DNA of 64,000 nt. Origin: Streptomyces sp. CB02400 (GTDB lineage: Bacteria > Actinomycetota > Actinomycetes > Streptomycetales > Streptomycetaceae). The first letter of the stretch is position 1. Every line of letters starts with the position of its first letter. The stretch covers positions 182,315-246,314 of the forward strand of contig NZ_LIWB01000013.1 of the NCBI RefSeq assembly GCF_001905725.1. The letters run 5' to 3'. The position numbers and the translations under genes were made by a program. Below, piece by piece: positions 34,327 through 42,288 of this stretch. Under the pieces are notes generated by a model. The model was not told the DNA's origin and did not search any database. It saw only the letters and a list, made by a program, of their open reading frames with translations.

Positions 34327-35757
34327 GTGACGGCGACACCAGCGCAGCCGTACTCGCCGTCGGAGCCGCGCGTGCCTCGCGTGCGTCGTGCCGTGCCTCC
34401 TCTTCCTCCGCGACCGGGTGTCCGCCGGGCCCGCGGCGCGCTGCGGGACGTGCTCGCTCTCGTGGGGATGCCGCTGGTCGCGGCGCTGGTGCTGCCCGCC
34501 GCGTTCGCCGGGGGCGGGACGCGGCGCTGGTTCGGCGGGCGGGCCGAGAACCAGCGGGCCGAGGCGCAGGCCGCCAAGGACGCGGCGGCCGCCGCCTTCT
34601 ACGAACTCGACACCGCCCAGCGCGACCTGCGGATCTCCATCGAGACGATCACCGCGGTCGACGACTCCCCGGCCGCCCGCCGAGCCGTCGCCGACTTCGA
34701 GGCGCTCGGCCGGCGCATCGACGAGGCCAGCCACCGGTACATCAGCGCCGTCGACGCCCATGACCTGGACCGCGACGACCTGGAGGCCTCGGCCGCCTCC
34801 CAGGCCCGCGACCGGCTGACCGCCGCCAAGGACGAGCTCGGCCGGGTCAAGCAGGAGCTGGACCGGTTCACCGACGGGCTCGACTCCCTCCTAGGCAAGG
34901 CCGAGACCCAGCTCGCCCGGCTCGCGCCCGCCGTCGAACGCGCCCGGCAGGCACTGCTCGCCGCCTCGAACGCCCTCGACACCGCACGCGGATCGGGCCT
35001 GAGGGCCGACGACCTCGCCGCCCGGCTCGCCGCGCTCTCCCCGGAGCTGACCAAGCTGAACCAGGGCGCGGGGCAGCACGGCGTGCCGGGGACCCTGGAG
35101 CGGGCCGAGCGGGTCACGCGCGAGGCCGAGGCGGTCCGCGTCGAAGCCGACCGGCTGCCGGAACGGGCCGCCGAGATCGACCACCGGCTGGTCTCCCTGC
35201 GCACCCGCGCCCAGGCCCTCACCACCCGCTCCGAACAGGTCGAACCGGTCCTCAGCGAACTGCGCCGACGCTTCACCGCCGCCTGCTGGCAGGACCTGCA
35301 GCACGTCCCCGACGTCGCCTCGGAGAACGTGGGCCAGGCGGAAGCGAGACTCGCCGAGGCCCGGGCGGCCCGCGAGGAGCAGCGCTGGGCGGACGCGACC
35401 GCTCTGCTGTCGACCGCGCGGGCGTTGCTGAACACGACCGACGAGGCGGTGTCGGCCGCCGGTGACCGGCTGCGGCGGCTGAACGCGGTGCAGAAGGACC
35501 CCGGGCAGGAGATCGAACGCACCCGGTTCGCCATCCGGGACGCCCAGCGTCTGGCCATGGCCGGCCGCAACACCCCCGACCCGCGCCACGCCCGCCCCCT
35601 GGACGACTCCGTGGCCCGTCTGGAGCGGGCCGTCGCCGGACTGGAGGGCCGCCATCCCGACTACTGGCACTTCCTGACGGAGACGGAGGAGGTACGGGCG
35701 ACGGTGAGCCGTGTGGTGGCCCGGATCCGGGAGGAACGCGGCGGCGCCGCGCACTGA
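34327..35757 (+). CDS. Coiled-coil membrane protein
   Basis: 476 residues from GTG after GGGAGAGG. A Pro-rich cytoplasmic start is followed by one membrane helix (DVLALVGMPLVAALVLPAAFAGG) and then ~400 residues of almost continuous heptad-rich helix (Ala, Leu, Arg, Glu; e.g. ASQARDRLTAAKDELGRVKQEL). No enzyme motif. A structural or scaffolding role is likely. It is 74 nt downstream of the DUF4097 gene and may be in one operon. Confidence 0.8.
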   Translation: MTATPAQPYSPSEPRVPRVRRAVPPLPPRPGVRRARGALRDVLALVGMPLVAALVLPAAFAGGGTRRWFGGRAENQRAEAQAAKDAAAAAFYELDTAQRDLRISIETITAVDDSPAARRAVADFEALGRRIDEASHRYISAVDAHDLDRDDLEASAASQARDRLTAAKDELGRVKQELDRFTDGLDSLLGKAETQLARLAPAVERARQALLAASNALDTARGSGLRADDLAARLAALSPELTKLNQGAGQHGVPGTLERAERVTREAEAVRVEADRLPERAAEIDHRLVSLRTRAQALTTRSEQVEPVLSELRRRFTAACWQDLQHVPDVASENVGQAEARLAEARAAREEQRWADATALLSTARALLNTTDEAVSAAGDRLRRLNAVQKDPGQEIERTRFAIRDAQRLAMAGRNTPDPRHARPLDDSVARLERAVAGLEGRHPDYWHFLTETEEVRATVSRVVARIREERGGAAH

Positions 35758-35794
35758 CCCTCACAGGGCCGGCCGAGCCGGTTAACCTGTGCCC

Positions 35795-36010
35795 ATGCCT
35801 CGCTACGAGTACCGCTGCCGGACCTGCGGCGACACCTTCGAACTGAGCCGCCCCATGGCGGAGTCCTCCGCGCCCGCGGCCTGCCCGGCGGGTCACGACG
35901 ACACGGTCAAGCTCCTCTCCACGGTCGCGGTGGCCGGTACCGCCGCGGCCCCGGCTCCCCGCGCGGGCGGTGGTGGCGGCGGCTGCTGCGGTGGCGGCTG
36001 CTGCGGCTGA
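35795..36010 (+). CDS. FmdB-type zinc ribbon protein
   Basis: 71 residues. It starts MPRYEYRCRTCGDTFEL; the second Cys position of the ribbon is CPAGH, so one ligand is His or shifted. The tail is Gly/Cys rich (GGGGGCCGGGCCG). A TAACCT -10 box ends 6 nt before the ATG and no ribosome site is seen, so it is probably leaderless. FmdB proteins are small putative regulators. An in-frame GTG two codons earlier is less likely. Confidence 0.85.
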   Translation: MPRYEYRCRTCGDTFELSRPMAESSAPAACPAGHDDTVKLLSTVAVAGTAAAPAPRAGGGGGGCCGGGCCG

Positions 36011-36071
36011 TCCCCGCCGAGGGCCACGGCACCGGACGCCGGCCGCACGCCGGCCGCACGTCGGCCGCGCG

Positions 36072-36716
36072 TCAGCTGCCGAGGTAGCGCAGCACCGCGA
36101 GCACCCTGCGTGAATAGCCCTCACCTCCTGTCAGTCCGAGCTTGTCGAAGATCGCGTTGGTGTGTTTCTCCACCGCGCTCTGCGAGATGTGCAGCCGCCG
36201 CGCGATGGCGGCGTTGGTGTGCCCCTGCGCCATCTCGGCCAGCACCGCCTGCTCCCGCGCGGTGAGGCGGGCGAGCGGGTCGGTGTGGGTCGTGCGGCCG
36301 AGCAGTTGCCGTACGACCTCCGGGTCGAAGGCGGCGCGTCCCTGCGCCACCCGCTCCAGGGCGTCCAGGAACTCGTCGACCTGGACGACGCGGTCCTTGA
36401 GCAGATAGCCGACTCCTTCCGACTCACCGGTCAGCAGCTCGGTCGCGTACCGCTTCTCCACGTACTGCGAGAGCACCAGCACGCCCACGGACGGCCAGCG
36501 CCGGCGGATCTCCAGGGCCGCGCGCAGTCCTTCGTCGGTGTGCGTGGGCGGCATCCGCACATCGGCGACCACCACGTCCGGCGGGTCCTCGGCGACCGCC
36601 CGCAGCAGCAGTTCCGCGTTGCCGACCGCGGCCAGCACCTGATGTCCCTCCTCCGCCAGCAGCCGCACCAGGCCCTCTCTGAGCAGGGTGGAGTCCTCGG
36701 CCAGGATCAGGCGCAT
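36072..36716 (-). CDS. LuxR/NarL-family response regulator
   Basis: 214 residues. Receiver domain: acidic pocket AEDST, phosphorylated D52 in VVVADVRMPP, K in YLLKDRV. The C-terminal LuxR helix-turn-helix is LTAREQAVLAEMAQGHTNAAIARRLHISQSAVEKH. Its start lies 10 nt inside the end of the sensor kinase gene, so they are co-translated. The target may include the DedA gene upstream, where TGCGG/CCGCA inverted repeats lie; this is inference. Confidence 0.92.
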   Translation of the reverse strand: MRLILAEDSTLLREGLVRLLAEEGHQVLAAVGNAELLLRAVAEDPPDVVVADVRMPPTHTDEGLRAALEIRRRWPSVGVLVLSQYVEKRYATELLTGESEGVGYLLKDRVVQVDEFLDALERVAQGRAAFDPEVVRQLLGRTTHTDPLARLTAREQAVLAEMAQGHTNAAIARRLHISQSAVEKHTNAIFDKLGLTGGEGYSRRVLAVLRYLGS

Positions 36717-37849
36717 GGCAGCTCCGCGGTCACCAGGGTCGGTCCGCCCGGCGGACTGCGCACCTCCAGACGACCGTCGAGTGCGGCAACCCGCCGGGCG
36801 AGGCCGAACAGTCCGCTGCCCGTCGCGTTCGCACCGCCCTTGCCGTCGTCCTCGACACTCACGTACAACGCTCCTTCCTTCGATCCGACCTCGACCACTA
36901 TCCGGGTCGGTGTCGCGTGCTTCACCGCGTTGGTGACGGCCTCGCAGACGACGAAGTAGACGACCGTCCCCACCGCCCGCTCGGGCTCCCCGGTGAGCCC
37001 GTACTCCACCCGTACCGGGACGGAGGCCCGCTCGGCGACCGTCTCCAGCGCCGCCCGCAGCCCTGCCTCGTCCAGCGTGGTGGGGTAGATCCGCCACGCC
37101 ACCTCGCGCAGGTCGTCCAGGGCGTGCCGGCTCTCCCCGTGGGCCTGGCGCAGCAGCCGGTCCGTGCGGGCCGGGTCCTCGCTGCGCAGGGCGCGGCCGA
37201 GCAGCATGCCGAGCGCGACCAGACGCTGCTGCACTCCGTCGTGCAGGTCCCGCTCGATGCGCCGCCGCTCGTCGTTCACCGCGTCGACCACGGCCGCGCG
37301 GCTCGCGGACAGTTCGGCGATGCGCTGCTCCAGCGCGTCCTGGTGGCGGGGGCCCAGCAGGCGGCGGGCCAGCTTCCCCTCCAGTTCGGCCACGCCGACT
37401 ATGCCCTGGACGGCGAGGAAGAGCAGGAAGAGCCCTCCGAGGGAGGTGAGGGTGACCGCTCCGGGCGTGCGTATCTCGTCGACCAGCAGCCAGAGGTACA
37501 GCCACGACGTGCCGTACCCGAGGCCGATCGCCACCGAGAGCATCACCACCGCGCCCAGGACTCCCAGGGTCCAGCGACAGGCCAGGTACCCCAGGGCCTG
37601 CGTGTCCTCGTACGCGGGCGAGGTGTGCGCTCTCAGCCATGTCCGCAGCCGGGTGCGGTTCAGTTCCGTCAGTCTCCGCGCGCCCGCGAGGACCGGGCGG
37701 AGCACGGCGCGACGGCCGCGCGGCCAGGCCACGACGAGCAGGAGGAGCAGGCCGGCCAGGACGGTGTAGAGCAGCTCGACGACGGCCGCGGCGGCGCCCC
37801 AGATCAGCCCCACCGCGCACCGCGTCACGCGCCGCACCATGTCTCGCAT
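36707..37849 (-). CDS. Sensor histidine kinase (HisKA_3/NarX type)
   Basis: 380 residues from ATG 37849; a TAGCCT -10 box ends 7 nt upstream, so it may be leaderless. About four membrane helices make a compact N-terminal sensor (VELLYTVLAGLLLLLVVAW, LGVLGAVVMLSVAIGLGYG, and others). The dimerisation domain has the phosphorylated His (~203) in NDERRRIERDLHDGVQQRL, and the ATPase domain has EAVTNAVKHA and VEDDGKGG with GSGLFGLARRV. An alternative ATG at 37876 exists. The signal is unknown, with little extracellular loop, so an intramembrane or envelope stress cue is likely. Confidence 0.92.
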   Translation of the reverse strand: MRDMVRRVTRCAVGLIWGAAAAVVELLYTVLAGLLLLLVVAWPRGRRAVLRPVLAGARRLTELNRTRLRTWLRAHTSPAYEDTQALGYLACRWTLGVLGAVVMLSVAIGLGYGTSWLYLWLLVDEIRTPGAVTLTSLGGLFLLFLAVQGIVGVAELEGKLARRLLGPRHQDALEQRIAELSASRAAVVDAVNDERRRIERDLHDGVQQRLVALGMLLGRALRSEDPARTDRLLRQAHGESRHALDDLREVAWRIYPTTLDEAGLRAALETVAERASVPVRVEYGLTGEPERAVGTVVYFVVCEAVTNAVKHATPTRIVVEVGSKEGALYVSVEDDGKGGANATGSGLFGLARRVAALDGRLEVRSPPGGPTLVTAELPCA

Positions 37850-37886
37850 GATCGCGAGGCTAGTCGGACGCGGCATGGGGGCACAC

Positions 37887-37907
37887 TGCGGAAAACCGCA
37901 ATTGCGG
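37887..37907. promoter_or_regulatory. Cluster of TGCGG/CCGCA inverted repeats in the kinase-DedA gap
   Basis: TGCGG-AAAA-CCGCA (37887-37900) overlaps the perfect palindrome CCGCAATTGCGG (37896-37907). A third dyad, CCGCA-N8-TGCGG, follows at 37918-37935. They are possible binding sites for the adjacent response regulator. Confidence 0.45.
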
Positions 37908-37937
37908 CTGTGGAGTACCGCAGGGCATCGTGCGGCT

Positions 37938-37973
37938 TTCCTCAGCGTTCCTTCAGCTCCGGTTCTCTAGCGT
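37938..37973 (+). promoter_or_regulatory. Leaderless DedA promoter with 11-nt direct repeats
   Basis: Direct repeats TTCCTCAGC (37938-37946) and TTCCTTCAGC (37948-37957), with the CAGC cores 11 nt apart as OmpR-type regulators prefer, stand in place of a -35 box. A -10 TAGCGT (37968-37973) ends 7 nt before the ATG. Confidence 0.5.
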
Positions 37974-37980
37974 GGCAGGC

Positions 37981-38775
37981 ATGACAGCCATCGCAGCGCA
38001 CACGATCACAGCGGCAGCGGACGGGAGTGCCGGACCGCAGTGGGTCAACGACCTCATGGACGCCATGGGCGCCCCCGGGGCCGGCCTCGCCATCGCGCTG
38101 GAGAACCTCTTCCCTCCCATCCCCAGCGAGGTGATCCTGCCGCTGGCGGGGTTCGCCGCGAGCAGTGGGCGGATGGGTCTGCTCGCCGTGCTGCTGTGGA
38201 CGACCGCCGGCTCGGTGATCGGCGCGCTCGCGTTGTACGGAGTGGGCGCGCTGCTCGGCCGGGACCGGACGGTGGCGATAGCGGAGCGGCTGCCGTTGGT
38301 GAAGGTCGCGGACATCGAGAGGACGGAGGCCTGGTTCCTGCGGCACGGGCCGAAGGCGGTGTTCCTCGGCCGGATGATTCCGCTCTTCCGCAGTTTCATA
38401 TCGGTGCCGGCCGGTGTGGAGCGCATGCGGCTGCCGCTGTTCCTCGGTCTGACCACACTGGGCAGCGCGATCTGGAACACCGCGTTCGTGCTCGCGGGGT
38501 ACGCGCTGGGGGACAACTGGGAGCAGGTGTCGACCATCGTGTCGGCGTACTCGAAGGTGGTCCTCGGCGTGGCCGCGCTGGCCTTGGTGGCGTTCGTGGT
38601 CCTGCGGCTGCTGCGCTCGGGCGACGGCCGCCGCCGGCGGCGGCGGGACGGGCGAGCCGGCACGGATCACATACGCCCGTCGCACCCGGCCGCCGGTGCC
38701 GATCACGCCGACGGGGACGCACCCGCCCACGGGTACGACTCCGCCGACACGATGAGCCTGCGACGTCACCGCTGA
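37981..38775 (+). CDS. DedA family membrane protein (VTT domain)
   Basis: 264 residues from ATG 37981, probably leaderless. Family motifs: ALENLFPPIPSEVILPLAGFAA (re-entrant loop with conserved E and PPIP), GSVIGALALYGVGALLGRD, and FLGRMIPLFRSFISVPAGVERM (the R-x-[VI]P...G-x3-M loop). A basic and His/Asp-rich tail follows. DedA proteins recycle undecaprenyl phosphate and support envelope homeostasis, which fits the neighbouring envelope-type two-component system. Confidence 0.92.
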   Translation: MTAIAAHTITAAADGSAGPQWVNDLMDAMGAPGAGLAIALENLFPPIPSEVILPLAGFAASSGRMGLLAVLLWTTAGSVIGALALYGVGALLGRDRTVAIAERLPLVKVADIERTEAWFLRHGPKAVFLGRMIPLFRSFISVPAGVERMRLPLFLGLTTLGSAIWNTAFVLAGYALGDNWEQVSTIVSAYSKVVLGVAALALVAFVVLRLLRSGDGRRRRRRDGRAGTDHIRPSHPAAGADHADGDAPAHGYDSADTMSLRRHR

Positions 38776-38809
38776 CGCCCCGGCCGCACGGCCTCTCGGT
38801 CGTACGGTC

Positions 38810-39622
38810 TCACCGAGGTGAGCGCACCGTCTGCAGGAACTCGCGCAGGATGCGCTCGCCGGCCAGGACGCCCCGCTCGGGGAGGGCCCTGATCGCGGGG
38901 ACCGTCCAGTCGGCGTCGGCGAGTTCGCCGTGACCGGGGCGCCAGCTCCGGTCGGCGGCGAGGAGCAGGTCGGCGTCGAGGAGGGAGTCGCCGGCGGCGA
39001 GGGTGAGATCGGCTCCGGTGCGACAGGCGACCTCGCGCATGGCCGCGCTCTTGGTAAGGGGCTTGGGCACGGCGTAGATCTTGCGGCCCTGGAGGGACAC
39101 GGTCCAGCCGCGGTTCTCCGCCCACTCCCCGAGTTCCTTCACCCACTCCTCGCGCAGCAGTTCCCGCTCGACGACGAGGTAGGCGAAGAGGTCCTCGGCG
39201 ACCCGGTGCTTGCGCACCCAGACCGGGTCGGCGGTCCGCAGCAGATGGTCCTGCACCTCGGACAGCGGGGCGCACTCGTCGGCCAGCCGGGCGAGCACCC
39301 GGGCGTGCCAGTCCTGGTCGGACACGCCGTCGACGAGGAGGTGTCCGCCGTTGGCGCAGATCGCGTAGGTCGGCGGCGGGCCGGGGAGGTTGATGCGCTG
39401 GTACTGCTTGCGGGTGCGGGTCGTCGTGGGGACGAACACGGCCTCGTCGCCGAGGTCGGTGAGGAGCTGGGCCGCCGTCTCCGTCATATAGGACAGGGGC
39501 CTGCTCTCGTGGACCTCCACGCACAGCAGCCGGGGTGCCCGTGCGTCCGGCATGGTCAGGGCGAGGGCGGCGGCGGAGTAGATGAGTGTGCGGTCGAGGT
39601 CGCTGGCGACGATGACGGGCAT
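38810..39622 (-). CDS. HAD-superfamily phosphatase of the Ter biosynthetic operon
   Basis: 270 residues. Motif I is VIVASDLDRTLIYS, a C2-type cap follows, then the Lys region KPLTKSAAMREVA and motif IV TLAAGDSLLDADLLLAAD. This places it near sucrose-phosphate phosphatase/Cof-type HADs. It starts in a TGATG junction with the PRTase-StiP gene. Known Ter-associated operons pair this HAD with PRTases and a CitE-like lyase, and have been proposed to make a nucleoside-like metabolite; the assignment here rests on that context. Confidence 0.88.
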   Translation of the reverse strand: MPVIVASDLDRTLIYSAAALALTMPDARAPRLLCVEVHESRPLSYMTETAAQLLTDLGDEAVFVPTTTRTRKQYQRINLPGPPPTYAICANGGHLLVDGVSDQDWHARVLARLADECAPLSEVQDHLLRTADPVWVRKHRVAEDLFAYLVVERELLREEWVKELGEWAENRGWTVSLQGRKIYAVPKPLTKSAAMREVACRTGADLTLAAGDSLLDADLLLAADRSWRPGHGELADADWTVPAIRALPERGVLAGERILREFLQTVRSPR

Positions 39623-42288
39623 CAGCGGGTCACCGCCTTGCCGTCGGCACCGGTGGCGCCACGGGTGTAGCGGGGGTGGATCAGTCCGACGCAGGTGTAG
39701 GGGAGTCCGTCGACCTCTTCGACGGGGACGCCCCGCTGCTGAGCGAGGAGGCGTACATGGTCGAGGTCGCTGCCGGCTCCGGCCCGGGCGAGCACCTTCC
39801 AGGGCACCCGGCGCAGCAGTACCCGGGTGGTCTCGCCGACGCCGGGCTTGACGAGGTTCACATCGTGGATGCCGTACTCCTCGCTGATGCGTTCGACCGC
39901 CGCCCAGCCCTCCCAGGTGGGGGTGCGGTCGGTGGAGAGGAGCTCCTTGGCCTGGGCGCAGGCGGCGTCGGTGACCTCCGGGAAGCGGGCGGAGACGGCG
40001 TCCAGGAAGGCCACCGAGAGGTCCGCGCCGGCGAGTTCGCGGTAGAACTTGGCGCCGTGGAAGTCGTGCGGGCCGACCAGGTCGGCGCGGAGCACGGTGC
40101 GTGAGATCAGGCCGGACACCGTGGAGTTGAGGCAGGCGGAGGGGATCAGATAGTCCTCGCGGGTGCCGTAGGTGCGGACGCAGGAGCCGGGGTCGGCCAG
40201 GACCGCGATCTCCGGGTCGAAGCCGGTGACGCCCTCGGTCTTCTCGAACTCCTGGACCGCCTGGGCGAGTTCGCGGGTGATGGCGCCCTTGCCGGTCCAG
40301 CCGTCGACGAAGACCACGTCCCGGGGGTCGTGGTGAGCGGCCAGCCAGCGCAGCGCGTTGGCGTCGATGCCCCGGCCGCGGACGATCGAAACAGCGTAGT
40401 GGGGGAGGTCGAGATGGTGGCGGTACTGCGCCCAGCGGCGCATCAGGATGCCCACGGGGGTGCCCGCGCGGGCCAGGGAGACGAGCACCGGGCGGGGGGA
40501 CCGTTCGGCGAGCACGGTCTCGGTGACCACGCCCACCGCGTGGGCCAGGCGGGCCGCCGACTCGTCCAGGGCCGCGTGGAACAGTTCCTGATACTGCTCG
40601 CTCGGCTGGTATTCCACGGGCAGCGACTCCGCGTAGTGGGCGCCGCCGCTCTGGATGGCCTCCTCGCGCTCCTCGGTCGGCGCCTCCAGCGTCACGTCCG
40701 AGAGGTCCTGGAGCAGCCAGCCGACCTCCTCGGGCGCGTACGAGGAGAAGGCGGGGCCTCTGAGGGGCTCGGGCAGCATGGTGGCGGGCCTTTCGGGGGC
40801 GTCCGGTCGGGCGTCCGTGGGGGCGTCCTGGGGTGCGGGTACGTAGGACGGTACGACCGCGAGGAGGACCTGCGGGGTGTGCGCGGCGAGCCGGGCGAGC
40901 AGGCCGTCGGGCGCGTGCAGTGCGGGGGTGTCGGCGGCCGAGTCGACGACGGCGACGACGGTGTCGAAGCCGCCGCCGGCGACGTTGTAGGCGTAGCGCT
41001 CGCCGGGGCCGTCGGCGGGGTCGTCGTGGGCGGGGAAGACCAGGCGGGTGCGTATCGCGTAGCCGGGGTCGTCGACGGCGAGGACGGGCGAGCGGGTGGT
41101 GGTGGAGAAACGCACGTCGGCGCGGATGGTCCGCTCCAGCTCGCCCGCCAGGCGCAGCGGGGCGTACATCAGCTCCTCGAAGCCGAGGACGAGGACGCGG
41201 TGCGCGTCATCGGGGAGTGCCTTTGCGAGGCGGGCCGCCATGTCGGGGAGTGCGTGTTCGAGGCGGGCTCGGTGCGTGGGGGTGAAGCCGTGGCGGCCGC
41301 CGTCGGGGAGGCCATCCGGCCAGCGCAGGTCCACTCGCGTGGTGAGCTTGTCATTCGGGTGCGGGCCGTCTTGGGCCGGTCGCGCAGTTCCCCGCGTCCC
41401 CGGGGGGTTTGTCCGAGCGTCGGCTTCGAAGCTCGCGGGACCAGCAGCACCCTCAAGGGGCGCGGGGAACTGCGCGACCGGCCCCGACGCAGCCGCAGAA
41501 GCCCGGCCACTCCCCGCGGAACTCTCGTACCGCGCCACCAGGGACTGGCCCCTCTCCAGGACGCCGTCAGGCAACCGCACCGTGCCCGACGCGGTCGTCA
41601 CCAGGTCGATGCGCGCCCCGATCTCGCGGGCGAACTCGTCCAGCCGCCCGGCGTCCGCGGGCGACCGCATGTCGACGAGGGCGACCACGACATACCGCCC
41701 CCGCGGATACCGCGCATGAAGATCCCGAACGGTGTTCAGCACCGTGTTCCCCGTGGAGAACTCGTCGTCGACCAGGACCAGCGGGCCGTCCCCGGCCAGC
41801 AGGGACGGGTCCTCCGGGAGCAGCAGGTGGGACGTGGCGTGGGAGTGGGACTCCTCGAAGCCGCCGGCCGTGGCGGTCCCCACGACCGGGCGGCGGGTGG
41901 AGTGCAGGTAGGGGGCGGCGCCCAGGCCGTCGGCGACGGAATGCCCCAGACCGGTCGCGGTCTCGGCGTAGCCGAGGACCACCGCGTCCTCCGCCGAGTC
42001 GCCCAGCAGCTCCCGCACCCGGCGGCCGAGCGCGACGCCGTGGCCGTACACGACGGACGGGGACTGGGGGACGTGCTTGCCGAGGACGTTGGAGACCAGC
42101 AGGTGGGCCCGCTTGGGGTTGCGGCGCAGTGCCAGCCCCAGCAGACCGGGCAGGCTCTCGTCCCCGGCCAGTTCGACGCCGAGCCGCTCCGTGACCCAGC
42201 TGCCGGACCATATGTCCTCGCCGGCCCGGGTTGCGTGACGCGCCGGGTGGCGCATCCCCTCGTTCACAGTCTTCTCCGTCCCGGTCAC
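39622..42288 (-). CDS. Fused phosphoribosyltransferase-TRSP and StiP-type PRTase-PELOTA protein
   Basis: 888 residues. Module 1: PRTase with PRPP loop GPLVLVDDEFSTGNTV (~169-183), then a TRSP-type segment after the linker (VLVLGFEELMYAPLRLA, GGGFDTVVAVVDSA). Module 2: StiP-like PRTase (LVSLARAGTPVGILMRRWAQ, VVFVDGWTGKGAI ~655-670) ending in a PELOTA-type RNA-binding domain (~808-875: HDVNLVKPGVGETTRVLLRR ... LPYTCVGLIHPRYT). Residues ~269-306 between the first PRTase and the TRSP segment come from a palindromic genomic repeat inserted in frame. It overlaps the aldolase stop (ATGA) and the HAD start. The PRTases likely make a base-ribose linkage. Confidence 0.88.
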   Translation of the reverse strand: MTGTEKTVNEGMRHPARHATRAGEDIWSGSWVTERLGVELAGDESLPGLLGLALRRNPKRAHLLVSNVLGKHVPQSPSVVYGHGVALGRRVRELLGDSAEDAVVLGYAETATGLGHSVADGLGAAPYLHSTRRPVVGTATAGGFEESHSHATSHLLLPEDPSLLAGDGPLVLVDDEFSTGNTVLNTVRDLHARYPRGRYVVVALVDMRSPADAGRLDEFAREIGARIDLVTTASGTVRLPDGVLERGQSLVARYESSAGSGRASAAASGPVAQFPAPLEGAAGPASFEADARTNPPGTRGTARPAQDGPHPNDKLTTRVDLRWPDGLPDGGRHGFTPTHRARLEHALPDMAARLAKALPDDAHRVLVLGFEELMYAPLRLAGELERTIRADVRFSTTTRSPVLAVDDPGYAIRTRLVFPAHDDPADGPGERYAYNVAGGGFDTVVAVVDSAADTPALHAPDGLLARLAAHTPQVLLAVVPSYVPAPQDAPTDARPDAPERPATMLPEPLRGPAFSSYAPEEVGWLLQDLSDVTLEAPTEEREEAIQSGGAHYAESLPVEYQPSEQYQELFHAALDESAARLAHAVGVVTETVLAERSPRPVLVSLARAGTPVGILMRRWAQYRHHLDLPHYAVSIVRGRGIDANALRWLAAHHDPRDVVFVDGWTGKGAITRELAQAVQEFEKTEGVTGFDPEIAVLADPGSCVRTYGTREDYLIPSACLNSTVSGLISRTVLRADLVGPHDFHGAKFYRELAGADLSVAFLDAVSARFPEVTDAACAQAKELLSTDRTPTWEGWAAVERISEEYGIHDVNLVKPGVGETTRVLLRRVPWKVLARAGAGSDLDHVRLLAQQRGVPVEEVDGLPYTCVGLIHPRYTRGATGADGKAVTR
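41373..41484. repeat. Palindromic dispersed element inside the PRTase-StiP gene
   Basis: Perfect 24-bp inverted repeats at 41373-41396 and 41461-41484 (the latter begins CGCGGGGAACTGCGCGACCG) are separated by 64 nt. Near-repeats of this arm are a familiar intergenic element in streptomycetes (general knowledge). Here it is read through in frame on the minus strand and encodes a Pro/Ala-rich linker. Confidence 0.85.

Noticed and set aside
37981..38775. PAP2-type phosphatase
   Set aside because: No His motif; the PPIPSE loop and FLGRMIP segment identify DedA.
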